A stretch of 64,000 bases of DNA from Branchiostoma floridae (lineage: Eukaryota; Chordata; Leptocardii; Amphioxiformes; Branchiostomatidae). The notes beneath the pieces are model-generated. The model did no database searches and was not told the origin of the DNA. It saw only the letters and a list, made by a program, of their open reading frames with translations. Position 1 is the stretch's first letter. Every line of letters starts with the position of its first letter. Positions 11,894 to 24,100 of this stretch are shown in pieces. The stretch is taken from positions 2,083,727-2,147,726 of the forward strand of contig NC_049980.1 of NCBI RefSeq assembly GCF_000003815.2, written 5' to 3'. Both the position numbers and the translations under genes were made by a program.

Positions 11894-13138
11894 TCATTCA
11901 CTTAACGCTGAAATGCTGCTTTTGCAGTGTTGTTTCCAGCATATCTTGCCAAGTGTCCTTTACTTTAATTTTCAGCTTATATTTCTCACAAACACACGAC
12001 TACTCACATCCAACATATTGTTTTCAGTCTTTCATTTCTTACAAATGTAATCCACAAAGGATCAAATCTCTCAAATCACATCTATTTCAAGACAAGCTCA
12101 TTTTCTATACAGATATCTTGACACAACTTTATCTGGCAGTCAGAAAATGTACAAAACAGATATCATTTTCATTCTGTAATCAAATGTTGAGAGTTCATGC
12201 CAAGGTTTAGTATATGTACAAATAATTGTAGTCTTCATGAGATCTACTGTTACAATAGAATCTTTGGTCAGCATCTTCAGAAATTTTGAAAAATATGTAC
12301 AACAATGTTTGTAGTTCAATTACTAAAAAATTTGCACAAAGGTTAACATGTTTAAAAGGAAACTGCAACAACATGCAGTTATACATCAGCATTTAGCCTC
12401 CATTGGCCATAAAATGTAAATGTAAAATTGCTGCTTTTTCTATGAAATTTCAGATAAGTATTGAGACTATGTTTTAATTACTTCTGAAAAACAAGGCACA
12501 GTTGTTTTCGTATCAAAATGATTAATAATACCTTGCATAGGGATAGATTATTTCTTTATGACACATGGAAAGCTTTAAAATTGCACTAAACAGTTTTTGT
12601 TAAAATCACAATGGACTCGTTGCTTGGTAATGTGCGAATATGACAAATCTTAACATTCCAAAACAAAATTGTCAGTCTCAATTTGATCATGCAAAATATG
12701 CCTGGGTCTCACGAGAATTAAATTACACTGAAATTTTTGTCCCTTTTGTATGGTGATTGCAGGGAAAGAAGACATCAAAATTAAACCCATTTCTATGACT
12801 TTGCCGGCATTTTTCAAATCACATAGACATTAACTATACATACCGGGTTAATAACAACAACAAGCACAGCTTTCAAAGAACACAGAACAGACAACAAGAA
12901 AACTACTTGCAAGACATTTTCCAGATCATGACAAATATTTCATTCTAACCATCTGAAAGATTCTCTTGTCACCTTCCAATGTGTATATGCAATCAACTAC
13001 AAGTTAATTCATTCTACTTGGCACACATTGAGCCATGCATTATTCTGATAATATTAAGGCACATGCAGGACTGTTGAAGGCATCATGCACATGTAGTGGT
13101 GAGTGGTTAGGTGATGACCACATGGAAGAGCCACACAT

Positions 13139-16100
13139 TTACAGACGGATGCGGAATGAGCTGAAATGGAAACACAGGTTCCTGTTAGACGTACACAAGA
13201 CAACATTTCTACATAGGTCCACATGTTATGCACCTTGAAGCATTACCACAGCTAGAACTACATGTAAGCTATGGGTACTGCTAGGTACAAGCATGTCATT
13301 CTCCTATGTATATTGTATAGGCCTTGCCAGTAGTAGTGGCCACTGCAATATACCTTGGGAAGGCTCTGCTGATTGGGCTGAGGTTTCTACTTTGATTTGT
13401 GGCTCATGGCCTCTAATCAGATATCAGCCAATCAGAACTGCCTAAATGCTTTCTTTATGAAAGCCAATTATCTGATTGGCTATAAAATGTGAGGTCACGC
13501 CCACAAAAGTGGAAACCTCAGCCCAGTTGGACAGAGACTCCCCAAGAGTACACAGGCTGTGAGTGAGGCTCTGTGTAGGATAGCACATGTGCAATACACC
13601 ATTAACTGGCACTACCATATGTGCAGACAGTATTACCCTACTGACACAGACAACATGCAAGCAGTTTGAATCTAGTATCAATGATTTCCATTGAACTTGG
13701 TGAGTGTACAAATAATGCACACATCAAAGTTGTAACTTGTATCCTCAGAAAGGGCTCCTACATTCATGTGAAAATCTAAGCAAGGGAATGGTTTTGACCT
13801 TTGCTCTACTCCCCTTCCCCTTACTTTATTTCCTTCATTAAAGTACAAACTTTCAAAACTTTCAAAAAGTCGCTGCCAATGCAAAGTCAGGGTGCATACA
13901 AGTACTTAATTTGAGGTCTCCATGAGTCAAACTGATCTAAAACCCTTGAATACCTGGGTTTTTTGTTTCAATATGTTTTGGGTCCCCTTTTGGTCTATTA
14001 CTATGAAATACAATGGCAGGATTGATAAAGCTACACATGCCTATGGACTGGACATGTGGGAAAATCATTAAAAAGGAAAATGTTCACTACTTACTTGATG
14101 AAGTCTGGTGCTTTGGAGATGACGTGCTCAAACTCAGCAAAGGACAGTTGATCATCCTCATCCAGATCAGCTTCTTCAAACAACTGCAAAGACATAGTTC
14201 AGTTCAGTTCAGTTTTGTTACTTGACTTTCATCTCATGCAGTCATCAATGTAGTAGACAAAGGAAAAGCGCAAATGACGGACTTAATGTAATTCAATTCA
14301 AAACATTTTTTTAAACCTCAATAGCTTGTATTACCATATGGCCACTTTTACAAGGTTAAGTATCCATTGCATACATAACGTCACACCAATTTCATTTGTT
14401 GTTTCTCGGATTTTTTTCAGAAAAAAATTGGGTTGGTCGGTCGAGAGACAAAATAGTCGGGTAGGAGAGATCGAGGGGCTTACTCAAGTTACACATCAGA
14501 AAGAACAACATTTCAACGTATGTAAAGTTCAAAGTTTGAAGAAAAATTATAAATGTACCGTCCAAAATAGGCACGTACAGCTACTGGAATTTGAGCCCTA
14601 TATTTAATTTGATAAAGGAGAGGCACTGAAATTTTGTCAACACGAGGTGTCACCATCAATTTGAAAAGTTTTTTTTTTTTTCAAATCGGAAAAAATAGGG
14701 TCAGGAAATCCAAGAAACAACAAATAAAATTGGTGTGGCCTAATCTACAAATTGTCAAACAGAATATATATCATATGTTAAATCTCTACAAGGGACCACC
14801 TGAGCATTAGGACCCCCCGGCCAATCTGACCACTTTTTGGTGGTCCCTTAATTTTTCACATTGACACTTAGCATTAACTTAAGAATAATCCTGGTTATGG
14901 TGACCACCCATCAACATTTTTTTGGTTCCCTTGCTGGTCTTTTGCAGTTTTGACTGATTGCTACATCTTACACAGTACAAAGTAAGGATGCGTACATTGT
15001 CCACCAGTTGTTCCATCTCCGTATCACTCAGTTTCTGGTCTCCTGTCAGCCGATCCACCACCTGCTTCAGGTCTGACTTGTCCAGGTAGCCATCACTGTC
15101 AAAGTCTGTTATAGAGGGAAGAGGGCATGTGTTAGATATGATGGTAAAGACATTCGCAGATTAAAGGCTTACATCATTAGTCAGTGTAAAATACTATAAA
15201 ATACTCATCTAAGAACTGGGTTGCCCTACAACCTATAAAATTGATTTCCAAGAGTATAAAGAACATAAAGGAAGAGGCAAAGTGGACAAAATTCAGTAAA
15301 ACAAAATTTAAAGTTGAAAGGTTACAAGTTGATGTGGAGGTCAGAGGTCAAGAAATCCATGAGTTAGGCATTTCAAGGTGACTTTAACTACTGTAAATGC
15401 ATTTAAGTTTGCAGGGATTTAATTTCGCGCTAGCGGGAAAAAGGACTTTTCGCGGTGGTTTTAAGTTCGTGGTAGCACCATGCAATGCATCTCTTACTGT
15501 CATGGAAAAATATTCGCAGTGGTTTGAAGTTTGCGGTGAAGCGGCCATCGCGAAAACCGCGAACATTAAACCACTGCAAAAGTTTCTGCATTTACAGTTG
15601 TCGTTAAAATGTCCTAGGGTTGAACAATCATGTCTTGTGAGGATTCAGCAGTTTGTGTAACAGATTAAACCAACTTTAATTAAGTTTAACCAGCTTATCC
15701 GAGACTTGAAACTGACCACATTTCCAGAATAGATCAAATGAGGATACTTTTCAGGGACAGATGTCTTACCATAAACTTTGAAGGCATATTCCACTTTGAC
15801 ATTCTTGGGTGCCTGCAAAAGAAAATTTGTTTTAGACATGTCATAAAGTCTAAACTACAGGTGACACATATTACTTTTTTATTTCTTTTCTTTGTAATGC
15901 ATACTCTGTAGACCTTGCTATAGTATATACATATCATTGAGTACCATGAAATGCATTTGCAATAATGGGATATCAAGAAAGGAAGCATCGTACAGATATC
16001 AGATAGCGTTGATCCTCCTATATATCATAGACGTCATTCTTTAATGAAAAAAAAAGAAATAAACAAGCCTTCAATACAAACATGAATGCAATTAAGTTCA

Positions 16101-19100
16101 TACATACAGAATCACTGAACACAGACATCATGTCCAGGAAGTCCTCAAAGGACAGGTCCCCATCCCCTGATGATGAGAACACGTCACAGATGCGATCTTT
16201 GAAGGGATTCACCTGTAAAGTTTCAGAAATGTCAGACCTGTGTGTAAGCAGTTGGTACAGTGCTACAGACAACAAGAAATCAAAGCTCTCATGCTTCCAT
16301 GAAATATCTAGAGCTTTTGTGATAGCTTAGCCATCATAAATGTTAGGGGTCATTCAATGGGATGACTTGACCAGCTGTCCGATGGACTATACCACACTAC
16401 TTTCAGGAAGGGGATGTTGGCCTGTAATGCTGCAGTATCTGAAAATACTGCTAGGGGGCTCCCAAATCCCTATGTTTCTCTTGGACTTCAATAACTACCC
16501 ACGTACTTAAATTCATAGAAATCCATTTAAAAAATCTTTACAGTTACTATACAGGTGCAAACACACAAACCCAACCAAAAACAGCACCGCCATCTGAGGT
16601 GGACCTTCGTAGAATATTGACTGGTCATGAACCCAAAGATGCTTTTGTCATAGGAGTAGTTTTTTGATGTTGCATAAATACTTAACAGATCGGTTAATAT
16701 TTCCTTCTTCATCATAGCACAAGTCTAAAAAAGTGGTCTCTCTTACTTTTAACTCAGGAAGGGACCATATCCTCTCCTTGGGCAGCCTGGCATTCTTGTT
16801 GGCTCGGACACTGGCGGGATCCAGTATTTGGAACCTCTTGAAAACACTGCAAAAAAGGACACATTCATAATGTCACAGTCTCCCTCCTCAGTTCAACTCC
16901 AAAATACGAAGCCACAACACAAGACAAAACAATAACTTTTGTTTTGAATGTCTTAAAAGACCAATCAAGATCATATCAAATCAACAACAGTTTACATCCA
17001 TGTACAAGTCTCAATCTGGATTAGTCTCATTAAAATAAAAACTGTCCCTCCATGGGAATATCTAAAAGCAAATAGACAATAAGCAATAAACAATAAAAAT
17101 TCTCCTGTCTTCAAATCCTCGGAAGCATTTGGTATCAGGTTGCAGTTTGGTACAAGCAAGTCTCTATCATTTACAACATGTAAGGTTAATATAATGTGGT
17201 TCCGAGCTTATACATGTACTATGTCAGGGATCAAAATACTTTTTTTTTTGCTACATGCAAAATTGCAAGTTGGCAAAATTTTTACGTGCAATTTGAAAAA
17301 TTTACATGCAAAATACAACTAGTCTATACTGCAATGTTCTAGCCAGCATCCATCATTCCGTCCTTTGGCGGAATTTTGCTGCTCAAGACTCAGAATTTTG
17401 CCCGTCACTTTTGGCAGACAGAAATCGGTGCATGAATATATAGACAGAACTTGAAATTTTGGAAAGATATCCACACAATCAGCATGGAAGTTTGAAGAAA
17501 GCCAAATTTGATTATTTTTAACACCTACAGACGACCGGTGACGATCCCCGTCAGACAAACAAAGGCACTGTGGCCTCAGTATTTTTACTATAGGCCAGGT
17601 CTTTTCAACATGCAAGATTGCAAGTTCAGAATATTTTTATATGCAAATCTCAAAAATTACATGCAAATTGCAAGTTAAGTATGTGTATTTCGAACCCTGT
17701 ATGTGATGTCAATTTGTCTGGCAAGTGAAAAAAGAAGTCCTTCTCATGATGATGTAAAATGAGTTCAAAGTACTAACATTGTATGCATGCAATGAAGCGA
17801 ATACATGTACTTACTGTAGAATTTCTTTCTTTGTGAAATATGTCAGCTCCTGAAACATACAAGTTCAAGGAATGTTTTTACATTATAGGAATTTTACATA
17901 CTTAATATCATATGTAACCTACAAGTAGTGTTTCATGCAGTTCCATGCAAATGATACATCATATTTGGCTTATCGTCAAAATCAAACTTATCGTAAAAAT
18001 CAAACCAAAGTGGAGTTATCTGAGTCGGAAGTTTGGTACTGCTTTAAAGGCTGTTTCATGGATGAAAGACCTTTATTTTCTTTGTGCAAACAAACAACAC
18101 AGTGTCAGATAATTGTGTTTTACTTCCTAAAATTAATAGATATTGGAAAATAACACCCTCGCAAACAATTCAAAAAGAAATGTACTTCCAGAAAGGCGGG
18201 GGAAATGCATTATGGTAGATTTTCCAACACAGTATGTCAAATTTTTGTGTTAGAAATTATAGTTCATCTTTGCTACTGTTAAATGTCATTATGCTTCTTG
18301 GTGAAATACATGTAGTAGTCCTGACAAATAAACTATGGGCATCAAATTTCAGTGCGTGTACCTGGTTATTTTGGACGGTATGTATATTTTGTCTTTCAAA
18401 ATTGGGACTTTCGAATCAGGGACTACCCTAAATATTGATTTGTTGCATAAAATATGCCAAGGAAATCTGAAAAATTCTTATTTGTTAAATCTGTTGTTAT
18501 TCATGTTGTGTAACTTCAGTAAGCCTCTCGATCTCTCCACCCCAGACTTTTTGTAAAAAAATTTTATTTTCATTTTTTTTTAACCTGCCGGTCCAATTTT
18601 TCTGGAAAAAAAAATCTGAGAAGCAGCAAATTAAACTGGTGTGGACACAAGTAAGTAAGCACAAAGTCTCTATAACTCCCAACCGTGGATGGGATACCCC
18701 CACTTGGTTGCTCTGCTCCATCACAGCACTCCCTCTTGCAGTTTTGTTTTTTTTTGCTAGAAAAACCCCTGATGATGAGATGTGTGTAGTGTGTACACAA
18801 CTCCACAAGTGGGCTTGTCCACAACAAGTATGTGCAGCATGAATACAGAACGGATTGGGCGTTCCCTGGAAAGTCACGCTGCTGCGCTGCCGTGTAATCA
18901 GGCCTGACAATGGCAGGTGGGACTGTTGTGACGACCTGCTACAACAACGGGGAGGTGACTGACACCTGATACCCCCACACAGGGGTCACCGTGCCAGGTG
19001 GTTCCTTCCCACACCCAGGGCAAACATAGCCTGGGTACCATCCGGAAAGTAGCTCGCTCCGGCGTTCATTATATACTATATACAGTCGCTTCTACTAGAA

Positions 19101-20646
19101 GTTCTAGCTCTGACATTCATTATGCACTACTCTCTCTCTCTCTATATATATATAACTTCTCTGCTATTCCATCTGAGATCCCGGACCATGTTAACGTCTG
19201 GAATCATCCAACTTTTGTTGCAGGTGCTGATTGGTCCCTGCACATGAGCGAATTGTGGAATAGATTCATGTGATCGTTCGAACAGGTGTTCCAACACCGG
19301 ACAAGCCCTCCGTCTGCATGCGGAATTAGGCCTGTTGTCATCGGACGAACGCTCTAGAACTCATTTCTTAATTCGCTCATTAACTGCCGTTAGCACCAAA
19401 AGGTTTGAATGCACAAGTCTCCAGACAGATAGCAGAAGCAAACATATGAGCAAACTACGATCTGGATGGTACCCAGGCTAAGCCAATCATGCAAAATCCT
19501 GCAAATCTTCTGACAGACTAAGTTTACTAGCCCAAACTAAAGCATCTCTCGTCATAATTTTAAAACTTTCTCCACTTTCTCCCAATAGTTCATCATGATT
19601 AATATGTGCAACCAAAAATTTCAATACTGGTCGGTTACCAGTTAAAACACATGATAATGTAGGGCTTGTCAAAGATCCCATAAAAAGTAGCATTCAATTT
19701 CCTAGGATTATTACAATCACGTCATGGAATCCTTATCAAACTTCAAATCGAGGGTGACATGCCAAGTGTCAGTCACTATGTACAGGTGTGTAATGCTACT
19801 TCACCTATATCTGAGGGGTAACCTTTATCTGTTGTACATGTATATAAAAACAGGGTATCTAGTATGTACTAGTAGTGACATCAAGTTGATGGACAGCAAT
19901 CAAATGAAATTTGATTTTGAAACCTCCGTCCGTCACCCCCCTTAAATTTTATCGTTTTTAAATGCAACGGGCATAGGTAAGTATCCCACGTACGGATAAA
20001 CGTGAACTAGAGTAGAGTAGAGTAGAGTAGAGATTCTTCGGCCAGGTAGGAAACGGCTGGTTCCATTTTAGGCCGCTCTTCACATCTATATTATATATAT
20101 GCATTTTAGATGTCACCAAAAATTTAAAGTGACACGTCAGTATAAATTCGTGCAGCAATCTATGATTTTTACATTATCTCTAACGTGTTAAACTTGTACA
20201 TGTTGGTTCTAAACCCTATATCCATTCTCAACCTTGGCCTGAGCTACAAACTCTTATAACAATTATTTGCGAATATTTTTAAAATGTTATTTCCTTGTTG
20301 ATCCTTACTCAGTTTCTTCAAGGTTTCTTTGACATAAGACATGCACATAAAATTTGATAATTTTGCAAACGAATATACAAAGACATGCAATAAACCACAA
20401 TGCTCTTGTGCTTATATCCTTTGTAAATTTAATTGCTTGATTGCCACATTTCTAAAGTATGTATAAATATGTTTTAACTAAATGTACAGAAAAGAGGAAA
20501 GCGTCGACTCTACTCTATAAATTATAAACAGGCTTGGCCTGGGAAGACATCAGAAAGTGAAGAGAAGTGAAAAGTCACCTAACGCCCAACTTTACCTGAT
20601 ATTCCTTCAGTTCTTCCTGCGTGAACTGACTACTTGATCCTCCCAT
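13139..20646 (-). CDS. CIB4: Calcium and integrin-binding protein, CIB4-like
   Basis: Minus-strand exons 20646-20596, 17849-17815, 16846-16747, 16212-16108, 15812-15770, 15105-14996, 14183-14095 and 13160-13139 join in phase to 184 aa, the usual CIB length. MGGSSSQFTQEELKEYQ gives a candidate N-myristoylation site (Gly2, Ser6). Then come YFTKKEIL, LPELKVNPFKDRICDVF and SFEDFLDMMSVFSDS. EF-hand 3 loop is DFDSDGYLDKSD (residues 112-123) and EF-hand 4 loop DLDEDDQLSFAE (154-165); the first two EF-hands are degenerate, as in all CIBs. The tail SKAPDFINSFRIRL resembles CIB4 more than CIB1. CIBs bind Ca2+ and integrin or other membrane-protein tails. The CIB4 assignment rests on that tail, the KVEYAF/VNPFKDRIC matches, and the convergent FAM166C neighbour; family membership is certain, the paralogue less so. 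Confidence 0.88.
13352..13548. mobile_element. Foldback element in last CIB intron
   Basis: Left arm CTTGGGAAGGCTCTGCTGAT-TGGGCTGAGGTTTCTACTTT pairs with the right arm, which reads in reverse complement CTTGGGGAGTCTCTGTCCAA-CTGGGCTGAGGTTTCCACTTT. Inner ATCAGCCAATCAG/CTGATTGGCT pairs continue the hairpin. Non-coding. Confidence 0.65.
14382..14738. mobile_element. TIR element (CACACCAATTT ends)
   Basis: CACACCAATTTCATTTGTTG at 14382 is matched by CAACAAATAAAATTGGTGTG ending at 14738. Poly-T/poly-A patches and CGGTCGAGAGA-type sequence lie inside. A related half copy is at about 18515-18650, also in this gene (intron 1). Non-coding. Confidence 0.6.
14787..14956. repeat. Fragment of the CAGTCAAACCTG MITE family
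   Basis: GGGACCACCTGAGCATTAGGA, GACCACTTTTTGGTGGTCCC and the right end GCAGTTTTGACTG match the interior and end of the better copies at 59730 and 62013. The left end is lost. In the CIB intron between 14184 and 14995. Confidence 0.5.
15390..15598. mobile_element. MITE with ACTGTAAATGCA terminal repeats
   Basis: ACTGTAAATGCA at 15390 pairs with TGCATTTACAGT ending at 15598. The interior has repeated CGCGGTGGTTT and TTCGCGGT words. Related copies are near 36523-36622 (reverse), 39275-39310 (left end only) and 58722-58870. Non-coding; in a CIB intron. Confidence 0.65.
17225..17699. mobile_element. CAGGG...CCCTG MITE, 5-bp TSD (TATGT), with nested fragment
   Basis: Ends CAGGGATCAAAATAC and GTATTTCGAACCCTG are inverted. 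The 5-mer TATGT flanks both sides (17220-17224, 17700-17704). The interior has TTGCAAGTTGGCAAAATTTT and ATGCAAATTGCAAGTT words, plus a piece related to the CAGGGTTGTAGCCAGC hAT MITE at about 17335-17410. Same end family as 24355-24689, 54707-55068 and 58885-59224. Confidence 0.75.
19027..19480. mobile_element. TIR element TAGCCTGGGTACCATCC, copy 1
   Basis: The 454-bp element starts TAGCCTGGGTACCATCCGGA and ends ATCTGGATGGTACCCAGGCTA. It lies in CIB intron 1. The flanking 9-mers (GGGCAAACA, AGCCAATCA) agree at 6 of 9 positions, compatible with an old 9-bp target duplication. A TC/TA microsatellite sits at 19131-19153. A younger copy is at 28266-28690. Confidence 0.75.
19800..20010. repeat. Interspersed TIR repeat, TAACGCTAG/ACCTTTATCC family (decayed) and (AGAGT)n
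   Basis: GGGGTAACCTTTATCTGTTG, ACAGGGTATCTAGTATG and GGATAAACGTGAACTAGAG match other copies of the family. It is followed at 20008-20031 by a short AGAGT tandem repeat. In CIB intron 1. Confidence 0.5.
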
Positions 20647-21114
20647 CGCGATCCGCTGTGTTCAAACGACGCAAATCTCAGGAAACTTTGGTGCAAAACT
20701 GAAAACAGACAAAGTTAGACGGAAAGACCTAAGAAACAATATGGCTGATGTTTTGTTACTTGTCACGTGACTAAGGGCTAGTTCATGTATAAGTAGGAGT
20801 GTGTAGCATCGTATTCAACTATTTCTTTGTAACAAACCTAACTACGTATCGTTAAAATAATTTAATACAATCTAATAATTTGCAAAATATTGGAAATTGA
20901 CAGTTAAATTAATTCAAGTGCTATTCTTTTATTACTTAATGATTATTTTAATGATGTACTGTCCCTATGAAGAAACAATTTGGAATGTTCTGATGACGTA
21001 TTCTGACTCAGCCTCACGACACGGAAGTGACAAGCAGACATCAGAAACAGAACTGACGTTTTTGACGCACTGTCATTATTCTGTACCCTCCCGAGAACAG
21101 ACAGCACGTCAGGC
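20647..21114. promoter_or_regulatory. Bidirectional promoter region between CIB gene and VPS28
   Basis: Only 468 bp separate the two divergent start codons. Visible sites: a perfect palindromic E-box GTCACGTGAC at 20762-20771 and an ETS-type site CGGAAGTGA at 21022-21030, plus a TGACGTA half-CRE near 20994. The E-box matches the CLEAR consensus recognised by TFEB/MITF/USF proteins. Motif use is inference. Confidence 0.55.
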
Positions 21115-24100
21115 ATGTTTCAGGGAGTACATGCGAACCCTGGCCCAGGTTGGTACTCAGTGTACAGCTGTTGTTGTTCGCCCTGTAGTTTTATTTGTCT
21201 CGTGTAGTGTTAAATTGTTGGGGGTGGGGGGCTACAAATTCATGAGGCAGCATCTCCTCTTGCATGTTTCTTCAACTTTTCTGCCTTCAAAGACGTATGA
21301 TTTCTACAGACACAGAGCACAGAGCATGGAACAGAATACAAATAGGTTTAAACTTCTATTTTACAAAAGTATGTCATTTGTTAGCAGGCATTCTTGTACT
21401 AAATCATAATTTTTTTTCATATGATGTAACGTTATAACGTTAGATAACTTCATTTGTCATAGTTTCAGGTAAGAGTTTTGGTATGAAGAAACGTTAGCCT
21501 TAAAATTATTAACAGTTAAACATGTTAGCATATATGGTTTCCAATTTCTAATAATTGAAATATTACTGGTCGTTGTTTTTGTTGAACCGAGGAGGTTGAA
21601 CTCTCCATCTTCACCAACTAGGTTGATTTTTAACCTCCTTGTCTTCACAAAACAATTTTTGGCTCTGTGCTCAATGTAATGTTGGTAACTTCTGTCTGAT
21701 TCTCTTTCCAGCTGCTAACAGGCCAGAGCTAATGGAGGTAAGCTGTGCAAATTTATTTGCAAACTCTTTGTATCTGTGGGTACCTACTGGCTGGCAAAAT
21801 ACACCAGATATTATAATCCCAACTGCAGGACAAGCAGACACATGGAATATGTGCCTTTGGACAATGGTGCTGTACTTCAATGAAAAAAACATTGCTGTAG
21901 CACTTAGACCTCTCTCTGCACGTCATACTGTAATTTCTTTTAATTTCGCGGTTGCTTATTTGGCAGTAGAAAGAAAGAGGACTTAAAGACTTCAGTTTTA
22001 ATAAAGAAAACAGACAAATTTTACAAACAATAACAGAGACATACAAGATACAGTATAATCATAAGAAGTTTTTGCAGGGTTTCAAATTTGAGGTATAACA
22101 CAATTCTATGGTACAACAGTAACTGTTACATTGGGAACAAAAACTGGCAGTGTCATGAATTCAAAGTGCCCAGAAAGAAAACAGCTGCAAAAAAGTTTCA
22201 TGACTTACATGTACAGTATTTCTGTGAATACTGTGAGATGTATAGTCAGTTTTTGCGCTGTTGTCAAGGAAAGCCTTGAGCATGCTAGCATGTTAAAGTT
22301 ACATTATTGGGATATTTGATACCCAAACCAAATGCATCCTCTGTGGTAACCTTACTTATTTATGGTCACAGGAAGTGAAGCTCCATCGGACGTCCCGTGA
22401 GAGAGAGCGCTATGATAACCAAGCTGAACTGTTTGCTGTCATCAACACCCTACAGAACCTAGAGAAGGCTTACATCAAGGATGCCATCAGGCCAGAAGAG
22501 TATGTTACATTTTCAGCACAACTTTTTACCCCTTTTACAAGAAGGTTTTGTTTCGGGGTCTTTTGTTTTGTTTGTGTGAGTGTTTGTAACAATGTAACTT
22601 AAAAAGTTGTGGACGGATCTTTATGATATGTGTTGGTAGGTATTGGCTAAATGAAGAAATGACTAGATTTTTTTTTACCTCCTGGTGACTTCCTTGGGTA
22701 CTGCTGCAGTTTTGATATACATGTACTGTATTGTGTTCCTGACATTATATGGTCATGATTTTTCAAAGCTTTGGGTTCATGAAGAAATGGTGTAAAGTTT
22801 AACATGGAACAGCATAGCATTTGTGCTTATTATAGAGGAGGGCCTAGTATTAGCTAATATTCTTTTCCCCTCCTTCTGCTCCTGTTTTATCTACTATCTA
22901 TTGTATTATGTATTGATACATTGCAGTACATAATACGATAAACAATAGATGAAACAGATGCAGCAGGTCTTTCTTGTTGTGCAACTAAATATCTAAAAAA
23001 AATGAGACTGCTGTAACAGTGGGGTTCAAGTAGCGCTAACTGACCATGCCAAACACCTGTCCGGCTTTGACGGCCGGGGTTCGATTCCCGGGAGTCCGGA
23101 TATTTGTAGATATTGCTTCTTTCTGTTCTACTCGCCCCTCTTGTCGTTTCACTTAGTAATGAGTAACATAAAGAAGGTAAATGTTACGAATGCAGTGCAA
23201 TAACATACATGTACTTAATTCCAGGTACACAGCTGCCTGCTCCAAGCTCTTGGCCCAGTACAAGGTAGCCTTCAAACAGGTCAAAGGGGATGAGTTCCAG
23301 ACTGTAGAAGCTTTCATGAAGAAGTACAGGGTGAGCTTTCCTGGCTGTGGTTTTTGATTACATGTATGCCTTTGATACCCTCTAAGGCATTGAATTTTGG
23401 TCACAAAGTGAGGTACACCTTGACAAAGTTAGCCTGGAAACTGCCAGATTCTGTATCTATGACAGGAGTGATAGTGTCTCCAAAATGAAAACAGATGCAC
23501 AGTGAATTCCACTTGAGGGCAGAAGAATAATGCTAATTTTTTATTTTTTATTTTATGAACTTATTTTTATAATTTATAAATTATAAATTTTCATTATTTT
23601 TTTTACTTTAAATAATATTCATTATTTATTTTTTTTTATTTTTAATAAATTATTTTTTTATTTTCTAATATAAAATTTTTTTTTATTAATAATATTTATT
23701 TTTTTATTTAGTTAATTTAAAAATAAAATTTATAATTTAATTATTTATATCAATTTATATATTTTTTATAAAAATATAATCATTTATATTAAATATTTTA
23801 TTAAAATTTAGTATATTTAGTTAATTTTATCTAAATTGTAAACGAAGTTTATTTTTTTTTTAAACATATTTATTTACTTATATTCTTTCATTTCATTTCG
23901 TTTAAATATTCATTATATTATTTATTATTATTTTATATAAAATTATATAATTTATAAATAATTTTTTATTTATTACATAATTATAAAAAATTATTATATT
24001 TAATTTTAATTTATAAATGTTATTTATATTTAATTATTTAAATTTATTTTTTAAATATAAATTAATAAAATTTTCATATATTTTATAAATAAATAACTTT

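Larger units (their letters stand above)
11420..13138. other. 3' untranslated regions of the convergent CIMIP2C and CIB genes
   Basis: AT-rich non-coding sequence between two converging stop codons (11419 on +, 13139 on -). It contains AATAAA for CIMIP2C at 11620-11625 and, on the minus strand, AATAAA at 11893-11888, a plausible poly(A) signal for the CIB transcript. No further exon or repeat recognised. Confidence 0.55.

Noticed and set aside
20897-21409. 170-codon plus-strand frame over the VPS28 promoter and exon 1
   Set aside because: It is in a different frame from VPS28 exon 1, has no homology I recognise, and contains the promoter motifs. The real start is the ATG at 21115.
23016-23100. 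Considered as a functional tRNA gene
   Set aside because: Good B box and T-arm, but no acceptor pairing and no anticodon stem.
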